This document shows positions 25,322-34,245 of a stretch of DNA of 63,684 nucleotides, in pieces. The position numbers were made by a program, and so were the translations under genes. Positions within the stretch are counted from its first letter, which is position 1; each line of letters begins with the position of its first letter. Origin of the DNA: Veillonella sp. AM51-8BH (lineage in GTDB: Bacteria > Bacillota > Negativicutes > Veillonellales > Veillonellaceae); contig NZ_QSDY01000002.1 in assembly GCF_003463825.1 (NCBI RefSeq), positions 1 to 63,684 on the forward strand, given 5' to 3'. The notes beneath the pieces were generated by a model. That model ran no database searches and was not told the origin of the DNA. It saw only the letters and a list, made by a program, of their open reading frames with translations.

Positions 25322-27691
25322 TTATTGCAATGCCTTAGGTACGCTGAGTTTTTTCCAGTTGTCTAATTCAGGGATTTCTAAGGTGTTAATCGTTTTTTGA
25401 ATCCAGTAGTTTAATGATACTTCGTTACCTAAATGTTGTTCAAATAAATAGGTATTACCTGGTGTATCTAGAGGCTTTCCATCCTTGTCGATAGAGTGGC
25501 GCATGGATTCTTTCAAATAGAGTTGTACTCTAAATGGATTTGCGTGATTGCCTCTGAAAATGAAATAAGATGGGCCAATAAAGTCATGAGTACGGACATT
25601 AATTTGTTCGTACTTTTTATCTTTTAAGCCTTGTAGCGCGGTTTGTATCATCGCGTTCGCATCGTCGTATTCCTCAAGTAGGAATGCTTGTTGATCTACG
25701 TCGAGTACATAGTGCCAAGTCGGCTTTTCCTCGTTCCTTTCGATGGACCAGTTATCTCCTAATGCAGGCAATTGGTGCGTATCGTAGAGGTCTTTTAATA
25801 GCTGAATGGCATTTTCTTTCTTGAACAGTGCTCGGTAAATGGTCTCTTGACCTTCTGATGAGTCATAACCATGTATTCTGACTTGGTACGTATCGCGTAG
25901 CATACGCTTTACATCTAGCTTGAAAATATTGCGTAGCTTATCTGGAACGGATAGGAAATGATTGTAAAAGCTTAGCTTCATTTCGTCTTGTGATGCTAAG
26001 GCGTGCTCGATGGTTTGCCAATCATATAAGGTAGTGTCCCATAAGAAGTCATCCATGTTTACAGATAAACGTGCTGCATTTTGAGGCCATTCCGTATGAC
26101 CAGGACGTACTGTTGTAGTAGACTCTGTAATACCTTCCTTGTAGTGCCAATGGCCATCAACCTCTTCGAAGGCAGCTAACCGTTCTGCTGCTTCATCATC
26201 GATAGGAATATCTTTTAACTCTTCATCTAGATTAGCTTTGTGAGACAGAATGTATTGATGGGATTCTTCGTAATAGGCTACTGCAGAATCTAAATCGGGT
26301 TTGCCTGAAACATAGCCTTTTTCGTAGGCATAGCCTAAGGCAACGCGTGTTAAAGCTCGTGTAATATCGTAGAAGAGAACGCGGTCTTCCTCTTCTAGGG
26401 CACGTTTTTCTTCATCCAGTACACGTGTTAATGACTGTACACCAAAGCGTATATTCTTGGTTACACCGAAACCGTGAATGCGCATGTAACCAATGTATGG
26501 CAAGGAGAACATAAAGCGCTCTTTTGTGGCTGCCATGTGGGTTAAATCGGCAATGAGGCCCCAGTCGAGCGGTAGGTGGCCGATGTGGAAGATATAGCCA
26601 AAGGCGGCTTGTAATGCTGCATAACCGGCATCACTGAAATATTTAGTAGCTGCACGGCGGTAGAGTCCAATTGCTTTTACAGGATCATAAGGAATGACTC
26701 TGCGTAGCTCTTTGGCATCATAGAAATGATAGTAATAATCCGCTAATTCGGCGGTACTTTCAGCTTGACCCAAGGCGGCACCTTTCGTAAACCATGTGAA
26801 AGCATCCTCGAATTTTCCGTTTTCATGACAGTCTAGACCGGTGTAGAGCATCATGGTTGGATTACCTAGCTCAGCAGCGGTTAACGCTACGCGGCGCGCA
26901 TTATTAAAATCGCCTTCGTCGATATAGATATTGCGTAAATTGCCTTGGAACATGGCGAGCCCGTTATCGAGGGCTTTGTTAAACCATTCTTTGGCGAGTT
27001 TTGTAGCATTCTCTTGCAATGAATCGTCTGAAACCGTACCTTGCAAGGCCGTAAGGCGGTCTTGTATAGAACCTTTTTGCAGGCTCTGTTGGATGCGTTT
27101 TGCCAAACTTAGGCGAGGTGGTGTAATCATATCCCGTGCAAGGCTGATACGGTCGTCATCGCGCCAGAAAAAGACATTGCCTATAATGTATTGGCAGAAA
27201 GCATCACCTTGCTCCGCGTAGTCGTAAACAATACGAAATGCATCGTCAAAGGATATTAACATATCCTTTTCAACCGTAGGTGTAATCGTTCCATTGATAC
27301 GCAATGCTTGTAAGGTACCGATGGGACTACAACGACGAATGCTATCGTGCAAGCATTGATAGGTGCGCATATTGTTTTCTGGGAAGTTTGATTCCTCCCA
27401 TGTAAAGCGTGGCCCTGCGTAGATACGAGCCAACAAAGCATACGTATCAGCTATCTCGCGAGCCTCTGGATCATTGGCTATTTTTAATGCGTCCTCTTTA
27501 GTGTCGATTTCGTTTTCCAAAGAGGTAGTCATATCGTTGCGCAAGGCTTGATGCTTCGTTTGCTCAGGGCTTTGCTGATTGTTTACGATGAGCTCTAATT
27601 GGCGTAAGCCTTCTTGAGCCATCTCTTGATTATATGATGTGAAAATCATGTGGAAGACCTTTTCTAGGCGTTCCGTAAAGTACTGTGCCAT
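25322..27691 (-). CDS. Sel1/TPR-like repeat protein of 789 residues
   Basis: A large, probably cytoplasmic protein. The N-terminal region (residues about 1-200) is shared with the broken paralogue at 3011-3649. The middle contains Sel1/TPR-type helical repeats (GLDCHENGKFEDAFTWFTKGAALGQAESTAELADYY, then DPVKAIGLYRRAA). The C-terminal 300 residues form a conserved region of unknown fold with ERLAAFEEVDGHWHYKEGITESTTT and a final LNYWIQKTINTLEIPELDNW. The repeats suggest a protein-protein scaffold. The gene stands alone on the minus strand with an A/G-rich ribosome binding site (AAAGGAGG). No catalytic motif is seen. Function unknown. Confidence 0.72.
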   Translation of the reverse strand: MAQYFTERLEKVFHMIFTSYNQEMAQEGLRQLELIVNNQQSPEQTKHQALRNDMTTSLENEIDTKEDALKIANDPEAREIADTYALLARIYAGPRFTWEESNFPENNMRTYQCLHDSIRRCSPIGTLQALRINGTITPTVEKDMLISFDDAFRIVYDYAEQGDAFCQYIIGNVFFWRDDDRISLARDMITPPRLSLAKRIQQSLQKGSIQDRLTALQGTVSDDSLQENATKLAKEWFNKALDNGLAMFQGNLRNIYIDEGDFNNARRVALTAAELGNPTMMLYTGLDCHENGKFEDAFTWFTKGAALGQAESTAELADYYYHFYDAKELRRVIPYDPVKAIGLYRRAATKYFSDAGYAALQAAFGYIFHIGHLPLDWGLIADLTHMAATKERFMFSLPYIGYMRIHGFGVTKNIRFGVQSLTRVLDEEKRALEEEDRVLFYDITRALTRVALGYAYEKGYVSGKPDLDSAVAYYEESHQYILSHKANLDEELKDIPIDDEAAERLAAFEEVDGHWHYKEGITESTTTVRPGHTEWPQNAARLSVNMDDFLWDTTLYDWQTIEHALASQDEMKLSFYNHFLSVPDKLRNIFKLDVKRMLRDTYQVRIHGYDSSEGQETIYRALFKKENAIQLLKDLYDTHQLPALGDNWSIERNEEKPTWHYVLDVDQQAFLLEEYDDANAMIQTALQGLKDKKYEQINVRTHDFIGPSYFIFRGNHANPFRVQLYLKESMRHSIDKDGKPLDTPGNTYLFEQHLGNEVSLNYWIQKTINTLEIPELDNWKKLSVPKALQ

Positions 27692-27770
27692 AAGGCCTCC
27701 TTTATATTAATTACATTTACTATAGAATACATATTTATTATATAACGAACGTAAGAGACCGCAAAAGAGG

Positions 27771-27801
27771 AAAAAACCCCTCTGAAGTCTTTCAGAGGGG
27801 T
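27771..27801 (-). terminator. Terminator of the amino-acid-binding lipoprotein gene
   Basis: ACCCCTCTGA (27776-27785) pairs with TCAGAGGGGT (27792-27801); on the minus strand the hairpin is followed by six T. Confidence 0.9.
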
Positions 27802-27831
27802 CATATTTATCCTAGTTCATAGAGATAGATA

Positions 27832-28614
27832 TTATTTTTTGTTGTAATCGCCGAACCATTTGTCGTAGATTTTTTGGTAAGTGCCGTCTTCTTTAAGTTC
27901 TTTAAGAGCTTTGTTAACAGCTTCTTGTAAAGCTTTGTTGCCTTTTTTCATGCCAAGAACTGTACCTTCAGCTTTAGTAGGTTCGCCTACGAGTTTAAGG
28001 TCTTTGTCAGCACCTTGTTTAAGGTAGTACATAGCCACTGCGTTATCGATGATAGCACCGTCGATTGTACCAGCTTTCAATTCCATGAAGATATTAGCAT
28101 TGGAATCAATTTGTTTTACTGTTGTATTAGGGATTTTTTGAGCCATTTCAACAGGGATAGTACCGATTTGAGCACCTACAGTATGACCTGCTAATTCATC
28201 CATGTTATGGATTGTTGTGTTGTCTTTACGAACAACTGTGATGAAACCACCTTGGTCGAAGTATACATCGGAGAAGTCCAATACTTTTTCACGTTCAGGT
28301 GTAGCGTTGATACCTGCTGCGATCATGTCGATATCGCCAGATTGAACTGCTGGAATCAAAGCATCGAAGCCCATGGATTTGAATTCCATTTTTAAACCAA
28401 GTTTTTTAGCAATTGCTTCGGACAAATCAACGTCGAAACCAACGTATTTGTCGCCTTCAGTGAATTCGAATGGTGGGAATGTAGTTTCAGAACCTACACG
28501 CAATACACCTTCTTGTTGTGTCATTTTTGGTTTGTCATTACCACAACCAGCCAATAAACCCATTGCTGCTACCGCTACGAGGGCGATGGCTGTCAACTTT
28601 TTGAACTTAAACAT
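27832..28614 (-). CDS. Amino-acid ABC transporter substrate-binding lipoprotein (GlnH/polar amino acid type)
   Basis: A 260-residue family 3 solute-binding protein. The N-terminus MFKFKKLTAIALVAVAAMG ends in lipobox LLAGC. Family motifs are GVLRVGSETTFPPFEF, YVGFDVDLSEAIAKKLG, DMIAAGINATPEREKVLDFSDVYF and TVGAQIGT, and the C-terminal DGTYQKIYDKWFGD. The start at 28614 is preferred over 28632 because GAGGAGG lies just upstream and it puts the signal peptide at the N-terminus. No permease or ATPase gene is adjacent, so it either works with a transporter encoded elsewhere or the operon has been split. The specific amino acid cannot be told. Confidence 0.88.
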   Translation of the reverse strand: MFKFKKLTAIALVAVAAMGLLAGCGNDKPKMTQQEGVLRVGSETTFPPFEFTEGDKYVGFDVDLSEAIAKKLGLKMEFKSMGFDALIPAVQSGDIDMIAAGINATPEREKVLDFSDVYFDQGGFITVVRKDNTTIHNMDELAGHTVGAQIGTIPVEMAQKIPNTTVKQIDSNANIFMELKAGTIDGAIIDNAVAMYYLKQGADKDLKLVGEPTKAEGTVLGMKKGNKALQEAVNKALKELKEDGTYQKIYDKWFGDYNKK

Positions 28615-28663
28615 AGAAACCTCCTCAAACATCCATATACATGGTTTATCAAATTCTGTTTAT

Positions 28664-28692
28664 ATTGTACGGAATTTTACAATAATAGGCAA
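28664..28692 (-). promoter_or_regulatory. Candidate promoter of the amino-acid-binding lipoprotein
   Basis: On the minus strand TTGCCT (28692-28687) and TACAAT (28669-28664) are 17 bases apart, about 50 bases before the ATG. A TATAAT on the plus strand near 28707 may serve the divergent M20 gene. Confidence 0.45.
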
Positions 28693-28786
28693 TAACATTG
28701 TATAATTAAGAGTAAATGAGTTTTCTATTCTTTATTGTAGAGTATTATAATTTTTACAATAATTAGGATATATACATGGAGGTAAT

Positions 28787-29968
28787 ATGTCCCTTACGAA
28801 TACCTTTTCAGATCTTTGTAAAAGCTTCGCAACTGATGCGTTTGCCATTAATTATACATTAGCTAAGAACCCTGAACTTTCCAGTCATGAATTTGAGACC
28901 GTAAAAACGATTGGTGCTGTTCTCGAAAAATATGGCATGGATGTAACTTATGAATTTTGTAATCTACCAACAGCATTTAAGGCATCTCCTGTAAAAGTAG
29001 ATAACCCTAAAGGCCGTTTGGCTATCCTCTGTGAATATGATGCATTGCCTGAAGTAGGGCATGCATGTGGTCACTGTGCCAGTGGCTCTATGAGTGTTCT
29101 GGCTGCATTAACACTACATAAAATGCAACAAGACGGCGTTGCTTTCAACATGGACATCGATATCATCGGTACACCTGATGAAGAAGCCACAGGTTGCAAG
29201 GTGGATATGTGTAACGCAGGGGTGTTTAAAGAGTATGATTTTGCTATCATGGTTCATCTTGATGGGGAAGAAACACGACCTAATTCACAATTCTTGGCGC
29301 TGGACTGCTTCCGCGCTCGTTATCACGGTAAACCAGCTCATGCGGCTGGTGAGCCTTGGAATGGTATCAATGCGGTAAATGGTGTGCAACTTGCTATTCA
29401 TGCGATGGATATGATGCGTCAACAAGTACGTCCTGAAAGTCGTATTGGTACATGGATCATTGCCGGTGGTACCGCATCTAATGTCATTCCTGAATTCGGC
29501 GAATTAGAGGTGACCGTACGCCATACAGAACGTGAATATTTAAATGGTTTGTCCGAACAAATTAAAAAAATCTTTGAAGGAGCCGCCCTCTGTACAGGCA
29601 CTACTGTAGATGTAGAGTTCTATGGCAATCCTTATGATGATATGAACCAAAACCATAGAGGAACAGCTCTCATTGAAGACGTAATGTCTGATATGGGCAT
29701 TGATTTCAAGCCAGGCCCAGCAGATATTGGGGGCAGCTCAGACATTGGTAATGTTAGCTATCAATGTGCTGCATTCCACCCTAAATTACGACTTGCTGGG
29801 GACGATAAAGTATGCCATTCTAAAGAATTCGCAGCCGCTATGCTAGAACCAACCATTGAACAAACAATCCTTGATGGAGCCAATATTATTGGTCGTACAT
29901 TATTAAGTTTGGTAGAAAACCCAGCAGTATTAGAAGAGATTGTAGCTGAATTTAATGCATCTAAGTAG
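28787..29968 (+). CDS. M20 family amidohydrolase (AbgB/PM20D2-like)
   Basis: A 393-residue zinc-type hydrolase. Metal-site motifs are ILCEYDALPEVGHACGHCASG (His about residue 99), TPDEEATGCK (Glu pair about residue 136) and a late His in DDKVCHSKEF. The dimerisation domain contains FRARYHGKPAHAAGEPWNGINAVNG. Motifs resemble the AbgB/M20D group that cleaves amide bonds of small acyl-amino acids or aminobenzoyl-glutamate; the true substrate is open. GGAGG precedes the ATG. It is divergent from the amino-acid-binding lipoprotein, which could suggest peptide or acyl-amino-acid salvage. A 23-bp tandem duplication covers the stop codon. Confidence 0.88.
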   Translation: MSLTNTFSDLCKSFATDAFAINYTLAKNPELSSHEFETVKTIGAVLEKYGMDVTYEFCNLPTAFKASPVKVDNPKGRLAILCEYDALPEVGHACGHCASGSMSVLAALTLHKMQQDGVAFNMDIDIIGTPDEEATGCKVDMCNAGVFKEYDFAIMVHLDGEETRPNSQFLALDCFRARYHGKPAHAAGEPWNGINAVNGVQLAIHAMDMMRQQVRPESRIGTWIIAGGTASNVIPEFGELEVTVRHTEREYLNGLSEQIKKIFEGAALCTGTTVDVEFYGNPYDDMNQNHRGTALIEDVMSDMGIDFKPGPADIGGSSDIGNVSYQCAAFHPKLRLAGDDKVCHSKEFAAAMLEPTIEQTILDGANIIGRTLLSLVENPAVLEEIVAEFNASK

Positions 29969-29987
29969 CTGAATTTAATGCATCTAA
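29942..29987 (+). repeat. Perfect 23-bp tandem duplication over the stop of the M20 gene
   Basis: Two identical adjacent copies occupy 29942-29964 and 29965-29987 (core GCTGAATTTAATGCATCTAA). The first copy encodes the C-terminal residues VAEFNASK and the second begins with the stop codon region. With a single copy the protein would end identically (SK then TAA), so the duplication is neutral for the product. The second copy also reaches the 3' end of the convergent gene. Confidence 0.95.
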
Positions 29988-30367
29988 ATAATTTTATTTG
30001 TATGCAATCTCACTAATTTGCATTTAGATAAGGGATTAATGCTAATACAGTGCTTTCTATATCGATGGGGCGAGCTGTAATAGCTTAGATAAAATTCATT
30101 GCCTCCTTCAGAATTACTGATGATAGATGATAATGGCATGTTGCCATTGATAAAACTTTGAATCTTGGTGAAATAGGTTCCTACCTCAACATTGTGGTGG
30201 TAGAGCGCCCATACCACGTTATTTCCAGCGATGACAGGGATGTATTTAAACTCAAGAAATTCAAATAAACCGGCTATGGACATATCATCTGATACGGTAA
30301 ATTCTTCGCGATGCCAACTAGCATCATCGGCTGTACAAACAGCATCTCGATCGATTATTATACGCAT
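29984..30367 (-). CDS. Hypothetical protein, 127 residues
   Basis: A small soluble protein starting MRIIIDRDAVCTADDASWH behind GGAGGCGAG, so translation is likely. No signal peptide, membrane segment or known motif is visible. The middle (IPVIAGNNVVWALYHHNVEVGTYF) looks like alternating beta strands. Convergent with the M20 gene and overlapping its duplicated 3' end by a few bases. Function unknown. Confidence 0.55.
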   Translation of the reverse strand: MRIIIDRDAVCTADDASWHREEFTVSDDMSIAGLFEFLEFKYIPVIAGNNVVWALYHHNVEVGTYFTKIQSFINGNMPLSSIISNSEGGNEFYLSYYSSPHRYRKHCISINPLSKCKLVRLHTNKII

Positions 30368-30540
30368 ATTATCTCGCCTCCAACCTATATTTTGAGTTCA
30401 ATCTAACTATTCTTTTAGTTTATACTGTTCTTTTAGTTTATATTTTACACCTTATAAACTTTAATATCCTACTGAAATATCTTGCTGAGTAGAAATACAT
30501 TTCTATCTGTTTAATTATTTATATATACAAAGATTTATGT

Positions 30541-30588
30541 AGATAACTATGTATCTAGATAACTGTGTGTCTAGAGAACTGTGTATCT
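30541..30588 (+). repeat. Three 16-bp tandem repeats upstream of the HAD gene
   Basis: Units AGATAACTATGTATCT, AGATAACTGTGTGTCT and AGAGAACTGTGTATCT follow each other without gaps, 48 bases before the start codon at 30636. They could change leader length by slippage or bind a regulator. Confidence 0.85.
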
Positions 30589-30635
30589 ATTTAATTCTTA
30601 ATCTATTTATATACTACTGTATTAAAGGAGGCTTC

Positions 30636-31790
30636 ATGTCCTCAACTGAAACATTACAAATTAAAAACTACATAGGTCTCAAGGGTGATAAGCCTATTAA
30701 ATTCATAGCCTCTGATGTTGATGGCACATTAGTTAACGATGCAAAAGCAATTCCTGATGAGGCTATTGAGGCTATTCGTGCCGCTCGTGAAAGTGGCATT
30801 CGCGTAGCCATCGCTTCTGGTCGTGCTTGGAATGAAATGAACGATGTCATCGAGAAGTTGCCATGCTTACGCTATTTTATGTGTACCAATGGTGCCTATG
30901 TAATGGATAAAGATGAAAAACGCACTTTATTCCATGTAACATTTGATAAAGAACAAGCACTCTATTTGTTGCGCAAACTTTTAACCTATGGTGTCTATGT
31001 AGAGGCCTATGTGAAAGATAAAATCTTTGGCATGTATCCGCCGTCTCGTTGTATTACACCTGAACGATTAAGCTCATGTGCTAGTGATTGTAAATCGCCT
31101 AATACAAAAGGTTCGGTTGGACTCATGGATAATCATCTACCTAGCTTAATGAATCATCCTCAACTTGATGTACCTGAGGGACATCTACCTGGTGAAACCC
31201 ATGATCACTATGCCTTAGCTGAAGGTGATGAAGCAGCAAATGATAACTTATCTGAATGTGAAGTAGAACAGTCTAATTTCTTCTTTAGACCTAATATCCG
31301 TCCATTTATCTTGGCAACTCGTACCATGGTTCCTGACTTACTAGCGCATATGGAAGCCTTAGACGAAGGTCCTGAGAAGATGCAAATCTTTTACGGCGAT
31401 GAGCCTATGCGCCAAAGAATCTTACAAGATTTGCGTGATGAATATCAAGGTATGTCTCATGATGGTACAGGTCGCGAACGCTTTTATGATGTACTGCTCT
31501 CTAGCGAAGGTAATCTCGAATTCGTACTACCACATACCACAAAGGGGACCGCTGTAGAAGCACTGGCAAATCACTGGAAATTTAGTCCCCATGAAGTCAT
31601 GACCTTAGGGGATAGTGAAAACGACCTATCCATGCTGCGTTTTGCAGGTGCTAGCGTAGCTATGGGTAATGGGAAGCCAAATATTAAAGAAGCAGCACGA
31701 TACGAAACGACGGACAATAACCATCATGGTGTGGCTAAAGCAATCTATTCCGCCATTGCGTATAACAATGAATTACAAAAAAAACAGTAA
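30636..31790 (+). CDS. Cof-type HAD-superfamily phosphatase with an extended cap
   Basis: A 384-residue hydrolase of the Cof/YidA group. HAD motif I is FIASDVDGTLVND (nucleophile Asp about residue 21), motif II IASGR (about residue 52), and the late motifs KGTAVEALANHW and GDSENDLSMLRFAGASVAMGNG are intact. Typical Cof proteins are about 270 residues; the extra length is mainly an acidic, Pro/Ser/His-rich insert in the cap (about residues 132-216), which lacks family similarity. Likely substrates are sugar phosphates or FMN-type phosphates; not determinable. The start at 30636 follows AAAGGAGG; an upstream in-frame ATG at 30549 lies within the tandem repeats. Confidence 0.85.
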   Translation: MSSTETLQIKNYIGLKGDKPIKFIASDVDGTLVNDAKAIPDEAIEAIRAARESGIRVAIASGRAWNEMNDVIEKLPCLRYFMCTNGAYVMDKDEKRTLFHVTFDKEQALYLLRKLLTYGVYVEAYVKDKIFGMYPPSRCITPERLSSCASDCKSPNTKGSVGLMDNHLPSLMNHPQLDVPEGHLPGETHDHYALAEGDEAANDNLSECEVEQSNFFFRPNIRPFILATRTMVPDLLAHMEALDEGPEKMQIFYGDEPMRQRILQDLRDEYQGMSHDGTGRERFYDVLLSSEGNLEFVLPHTTKGTAVEALANHWKFSPHEVMTLGDSENDLSMLRFAGASVAMGNGKPNIKEAARYETTDNNHHGVAKAIYSAIAYNNELQKKQ

Positions 31791-31805
31791 TCATATCTCA
31801 AATTA

Positions 31806-31980
31806 GAGATACTACCAGTTAAAAGTAAATCTTTCTAATCTGGGTTGTGCTCGATATGTATAAATTTGAGATACTACTAGTTAAAAGTAAATCTTTCTAA
31901 TCTGGATTGTGCTCGATATGTGTAAATTTGAGATACTACCAGTTAAAAATAAATACTTTTAACTGGTAGTATCTGAAAAA
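31806..31980 (+). repeat. 62-bp tandem repeat (2.4 copies) ending in an 18-bp perfect palindrome
   Basis: Copies begin at 31806, 31868 and 31930 (each starting GAGATACTAC), period 62. Copies 1 and 2 differ at a few bases; copy 3 stops after about 20 bases and runs into its own inverted repeat. AGATACTACCAGTTAAAA (31931-31948) pairs perfectly with 31957-31974 around an 8-base loop. This fills most of the 328-base gap between the HAD and ferredoxin genes, which holds no gene. The final hairpin could terminate the HAD transcript, although no long T run follows. Confidence 0.9.
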
Positions 31981-32118
31981 CTATATATATTTGTTTGTCG
32001 GTTTGTATTCCAGTCGGTTTTATAGTGAGGCATTGCTCGAAAGTGTATTACAGGTAATACATTGCTTTAGCTGATGTTAGAGCGAATGCTAAGTTAAACC
32101 TGTAGGAGGTGATGTAGA

Positions 32119-32316
32119 ATGGGAAATCTAAAGTTTAATATAGATGATACTTGTGTTAAGTGCGGTGCATGTGCGGTAGATTGTCCTGTTCAATGTATTA
32201 CCCAAGGGGAGACTCGGTTTAATATAGGTAAAGGTTGTATCGGATGTGGCGATTGTTACTCCATCTGTCCTGTAGGTGCCGTAAAAATGTCTAAACGTGA
32301 GCCTGAGAAAGAATAG
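32119..32316 (+). CDS. Small 2[4Fe-4S] ferredoxin
   Basis: A 65-residue protein with two classical cluster motifs: CVKCGACAVDCPVQC (residues 12-26) and CIGCGDCYSICPVGA (residues 40-54). It is a soluble low-potential electron carrier typical of anaerobes. AGGAGGTGATG precedes the ATG. The gene stands alone, so its partner enzyme cannot be inferred. Confidence 0.93.
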   Translation: MGNLKFNIDDTCVKCGACAVDCPVQCITQGETRFNIGKGCIGCGDCYSICPVGAVKMSKREPEKE

Positions 32317-32416
32317 TCTCTTGAAAGGTTAGAGCCTCTTATAGGTCATCTCATTGTATTGAGTTTTGTATAGAGTAAAACCAAAATCCGAACATTAAAA
32401 TATTAATCATAAATTT

Positions 32417-32458
32417 CATACGGAATATATGGAGTCCATATACTTCGTATGGTATAAT
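32417..32458 (+). promoter_or_regulatory. Long palindrome joined to a -10 box upstream of guaA
   Basis: CATACG (32417-32422), TATATGGA (32426-32433), TCCATATA (32435-32442) and CGTATG (32446-32451) form a nested 35-base dyad. Two bases later a perfect TATAAT (32453-32458) follows. The dyad occupies the place of the -35 element and spacer, as an operator would. The 256-base region shows no purine riboswitch core. The promoter role is inferred from position. Confidence 0.4.
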
Positions 32459-32572
32459 GAAATGTAATGAAATTTAGCGTTTTGCTCGAGAAAACGCACG
32501 CCAGTACAGAAATGTAAGGGTATTAAAAAATAGTGAATATACTTTCACAAATAGATGCATATGGAGGAAGGC

Positions 32573-34108
32573 ATGGAAAACAAGGAATTTGTTATTGTTG
32601 TTGACTTTGGTGGTCAATATAATCAATTGATCGCGCGCCGTGTTCGTGAAAATCACGTATACTGCGAAGTATATCCATACAACAAAGCGCTGGACAAAAT
32701 TAAAGAATTAAAACCGCAAGGTATCATCTTCACAGGTGGCCCTAACAGCGTGTATGAAGAAAACTCTCCAAAAATCGAAAAAGAGATTTTTGAACTTGGT
32801 ATTCCAGTTCTTGGCATGTGCTATGGTATGCAATTTATGGCGCATACATTGGGTGGCGAAGTTAAATCTGCTGACAACCGTGAGTTTGGTAAAACACCTA
32901 CTAAAGTGGATACTACATCTCCATTGTTCAAAGGCTTGGACGAAGACCAAGTTGTGTGGATGTCCCACGTTGACTATGTAGCAAAAGTTCCTGAAGGGTT
33001 CGAAATCATTGCGCATACAAAAGACTGCCCTGTTGCATCTATGCAAAATAAAGAACGCAAATTATACGCTATGCAATATCATGCAGAAGTATTGCACACT
33101 GAACATGGTAAAGAAATGCTTCACAACTTCTTGTATGAAGTATGTGGTTTCACAGGCACATGGACAATGGCAAACTATGCAAAAACTGCTATTGATGAAA
33201 TTCGTAACACTGTAGGCGATGGTAAAGTATTGTTGGCATTGTCCGGCGGTGTAGATAGCTCCGTTGCGGCAGCTCTTATTTCTAAAGCTGTTGGCGACCA
33301 ATTGACTTGTATCTTTGTTGACCATGGTTTGATGCGTAAAAACGAAGGCGATGAAGTTGAAGCAGCTTTCAAAGATTCTGGCATGCATTTCATCCGTGTC
33401 GATGCAGAAAAACGTTTCTTAGATAAACTGGCTGGTCTTGAAGATCCAGAAGCTAAACGTAAAGCTATCGGCGAAGAATTCATCCGCGTATTCGAAGATG
33501 AAGGTCGTAAAATCGGCTCCGTTGACTTCTTGGCGCAAGGTACAATCTACCCTGACGTTATTGAGTCTGGTACTGGCGAAGCAGAAGTTATCAAATCTCA
33601 CCACAACGTAGGCGGCTTGCCTGCAGTTGTAGACTTTAAAGGCCTTATCGAACCATTGCGCAACCTGTTTAAAGACGAAGTGCGTGAACTTGGTTCTGAA
33701 TTAGGTTTGGCTGATTACCTCGTATGGCGTCAACCATTCCCAGGTCCTGGCCTTGCAATTCGCGTAATGGGCGAAATCACGAAAGACAAACTCGACATCT
33801 TGCGTGATGCGGACTATATCTTCCGTGACGAAATTGCAAAAGCTGGCCTTGATCGCGACATCAACCAATACTTTGCAGTATTAACATCTACACGTACTGT
33901 AGGCGTTATGGGTGACTTCCGTACATACGATTACACATTGGCATTGCGTGGCGTAACAACAACAGACTTCATGACTGCTGACTGGGCACGCATCCCTTAC
34001 GACGTATTGGACACAATCTCCCGTCGTATCGTAAACGAAGTACAACACATCAACCGTATCGTGTACGATATTACATCTAAACCACCTGCTACAATTGAGT
34101 GGGAATAA
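32573..34108 (+). CDS. guaA: GMP synthase (glutamine-hydrolysing)
   Basis: GuaA aminates XMP to GMP. The 511-residue protein has an N-terminal class I amidotransferase domain ([24 protein letters not shown], Cys in [10 protein letters not shown] about residue 83, His in MQYHAEV), the ATP pyrophosphatase P-loop [14 protein letters not shown] (about residue 222) and the C-terminal dimerisation domain ending in [11 protein letters not shown], the canonical GuaA end. The start at 32573 is chosen because GGAGGAAGG sits just upstream. Monocistronic, with a terminator at 34146-34181. Confidence 0.97.
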   Translation: MENKEFVIVVDFGGQYNQLIARRVRENHVYCEVYPYNKALDKIKELKPQGIIFTGGPNSVYEENSPKIEKEIFELGIPVLGMCYGMQFMAHTLGGEVKSADNREFGKTPTKVDTTSPLFKGLDEDQVVWMSHVDYVAKVPEGFEIIAHTKDCPVASMQNKERKLYAMQYHAEVLHTEHGKEMLHNFLYEVCGFTGTWTMANYAKTAIDEIRNTVGDGKVLLALSGGVDSSVAAALISKAVGDQLTCIFVDHGLMRKNEGDEVEAAFKDSGMHFIRVDAEKRFLDKLAGLEDPEAKRKAIGEEFIRVFEDEGRKIGSVDFLAQGTIYPDVIESGTGEAEVIKSHHNVGGLPAVVDFKGLIEPLRNLFKDEVRELGSELGLADYLVWRQPFPGPGLAIRVMGEITKDKLDILRDADYIFRDEIAKAGLDRDINQYFAVLTSTRTVGVMGDFRTYDYTLALRGVTTTDFMTADWARIPYDVLDTISRRIVNEVQHINRIVYDITSKPPATIEWE

Positions 34109-34145
34109 AAATTAGAACAACATAGTATTTAAAGAATATATATAC

Positions 34146-34181
34146 AAAGGCCTTTCATCGTTATGGTGAGAGGCCTTTTGT
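34146..34181 (+). terminator. Terminator after guaA
   Basis: AAAGGCCTTTCAT and TGGTGAGAGGCCTTTT pair over most of their length, ending in a T run. Confidence 0.85.
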
Positions 34182-34245
34182 GAAAGTAGTAGTTGCTCTA
34201 ATTTATTTTGTTGTTGCTAGTAGATATCTTTAAGGAAATAAGGGT

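Noticed and set aside
31806..31980. CRISPR array
   Set aside because: The 62-bp units are directly adjacent without unique spacers, and no cas gene is in the window.
32317..32572. Purine riboswitch upstream of guaA
   Set aside because: The conserved core of the purine aptamer is not present; only a long palindrome and -10 box are seen.
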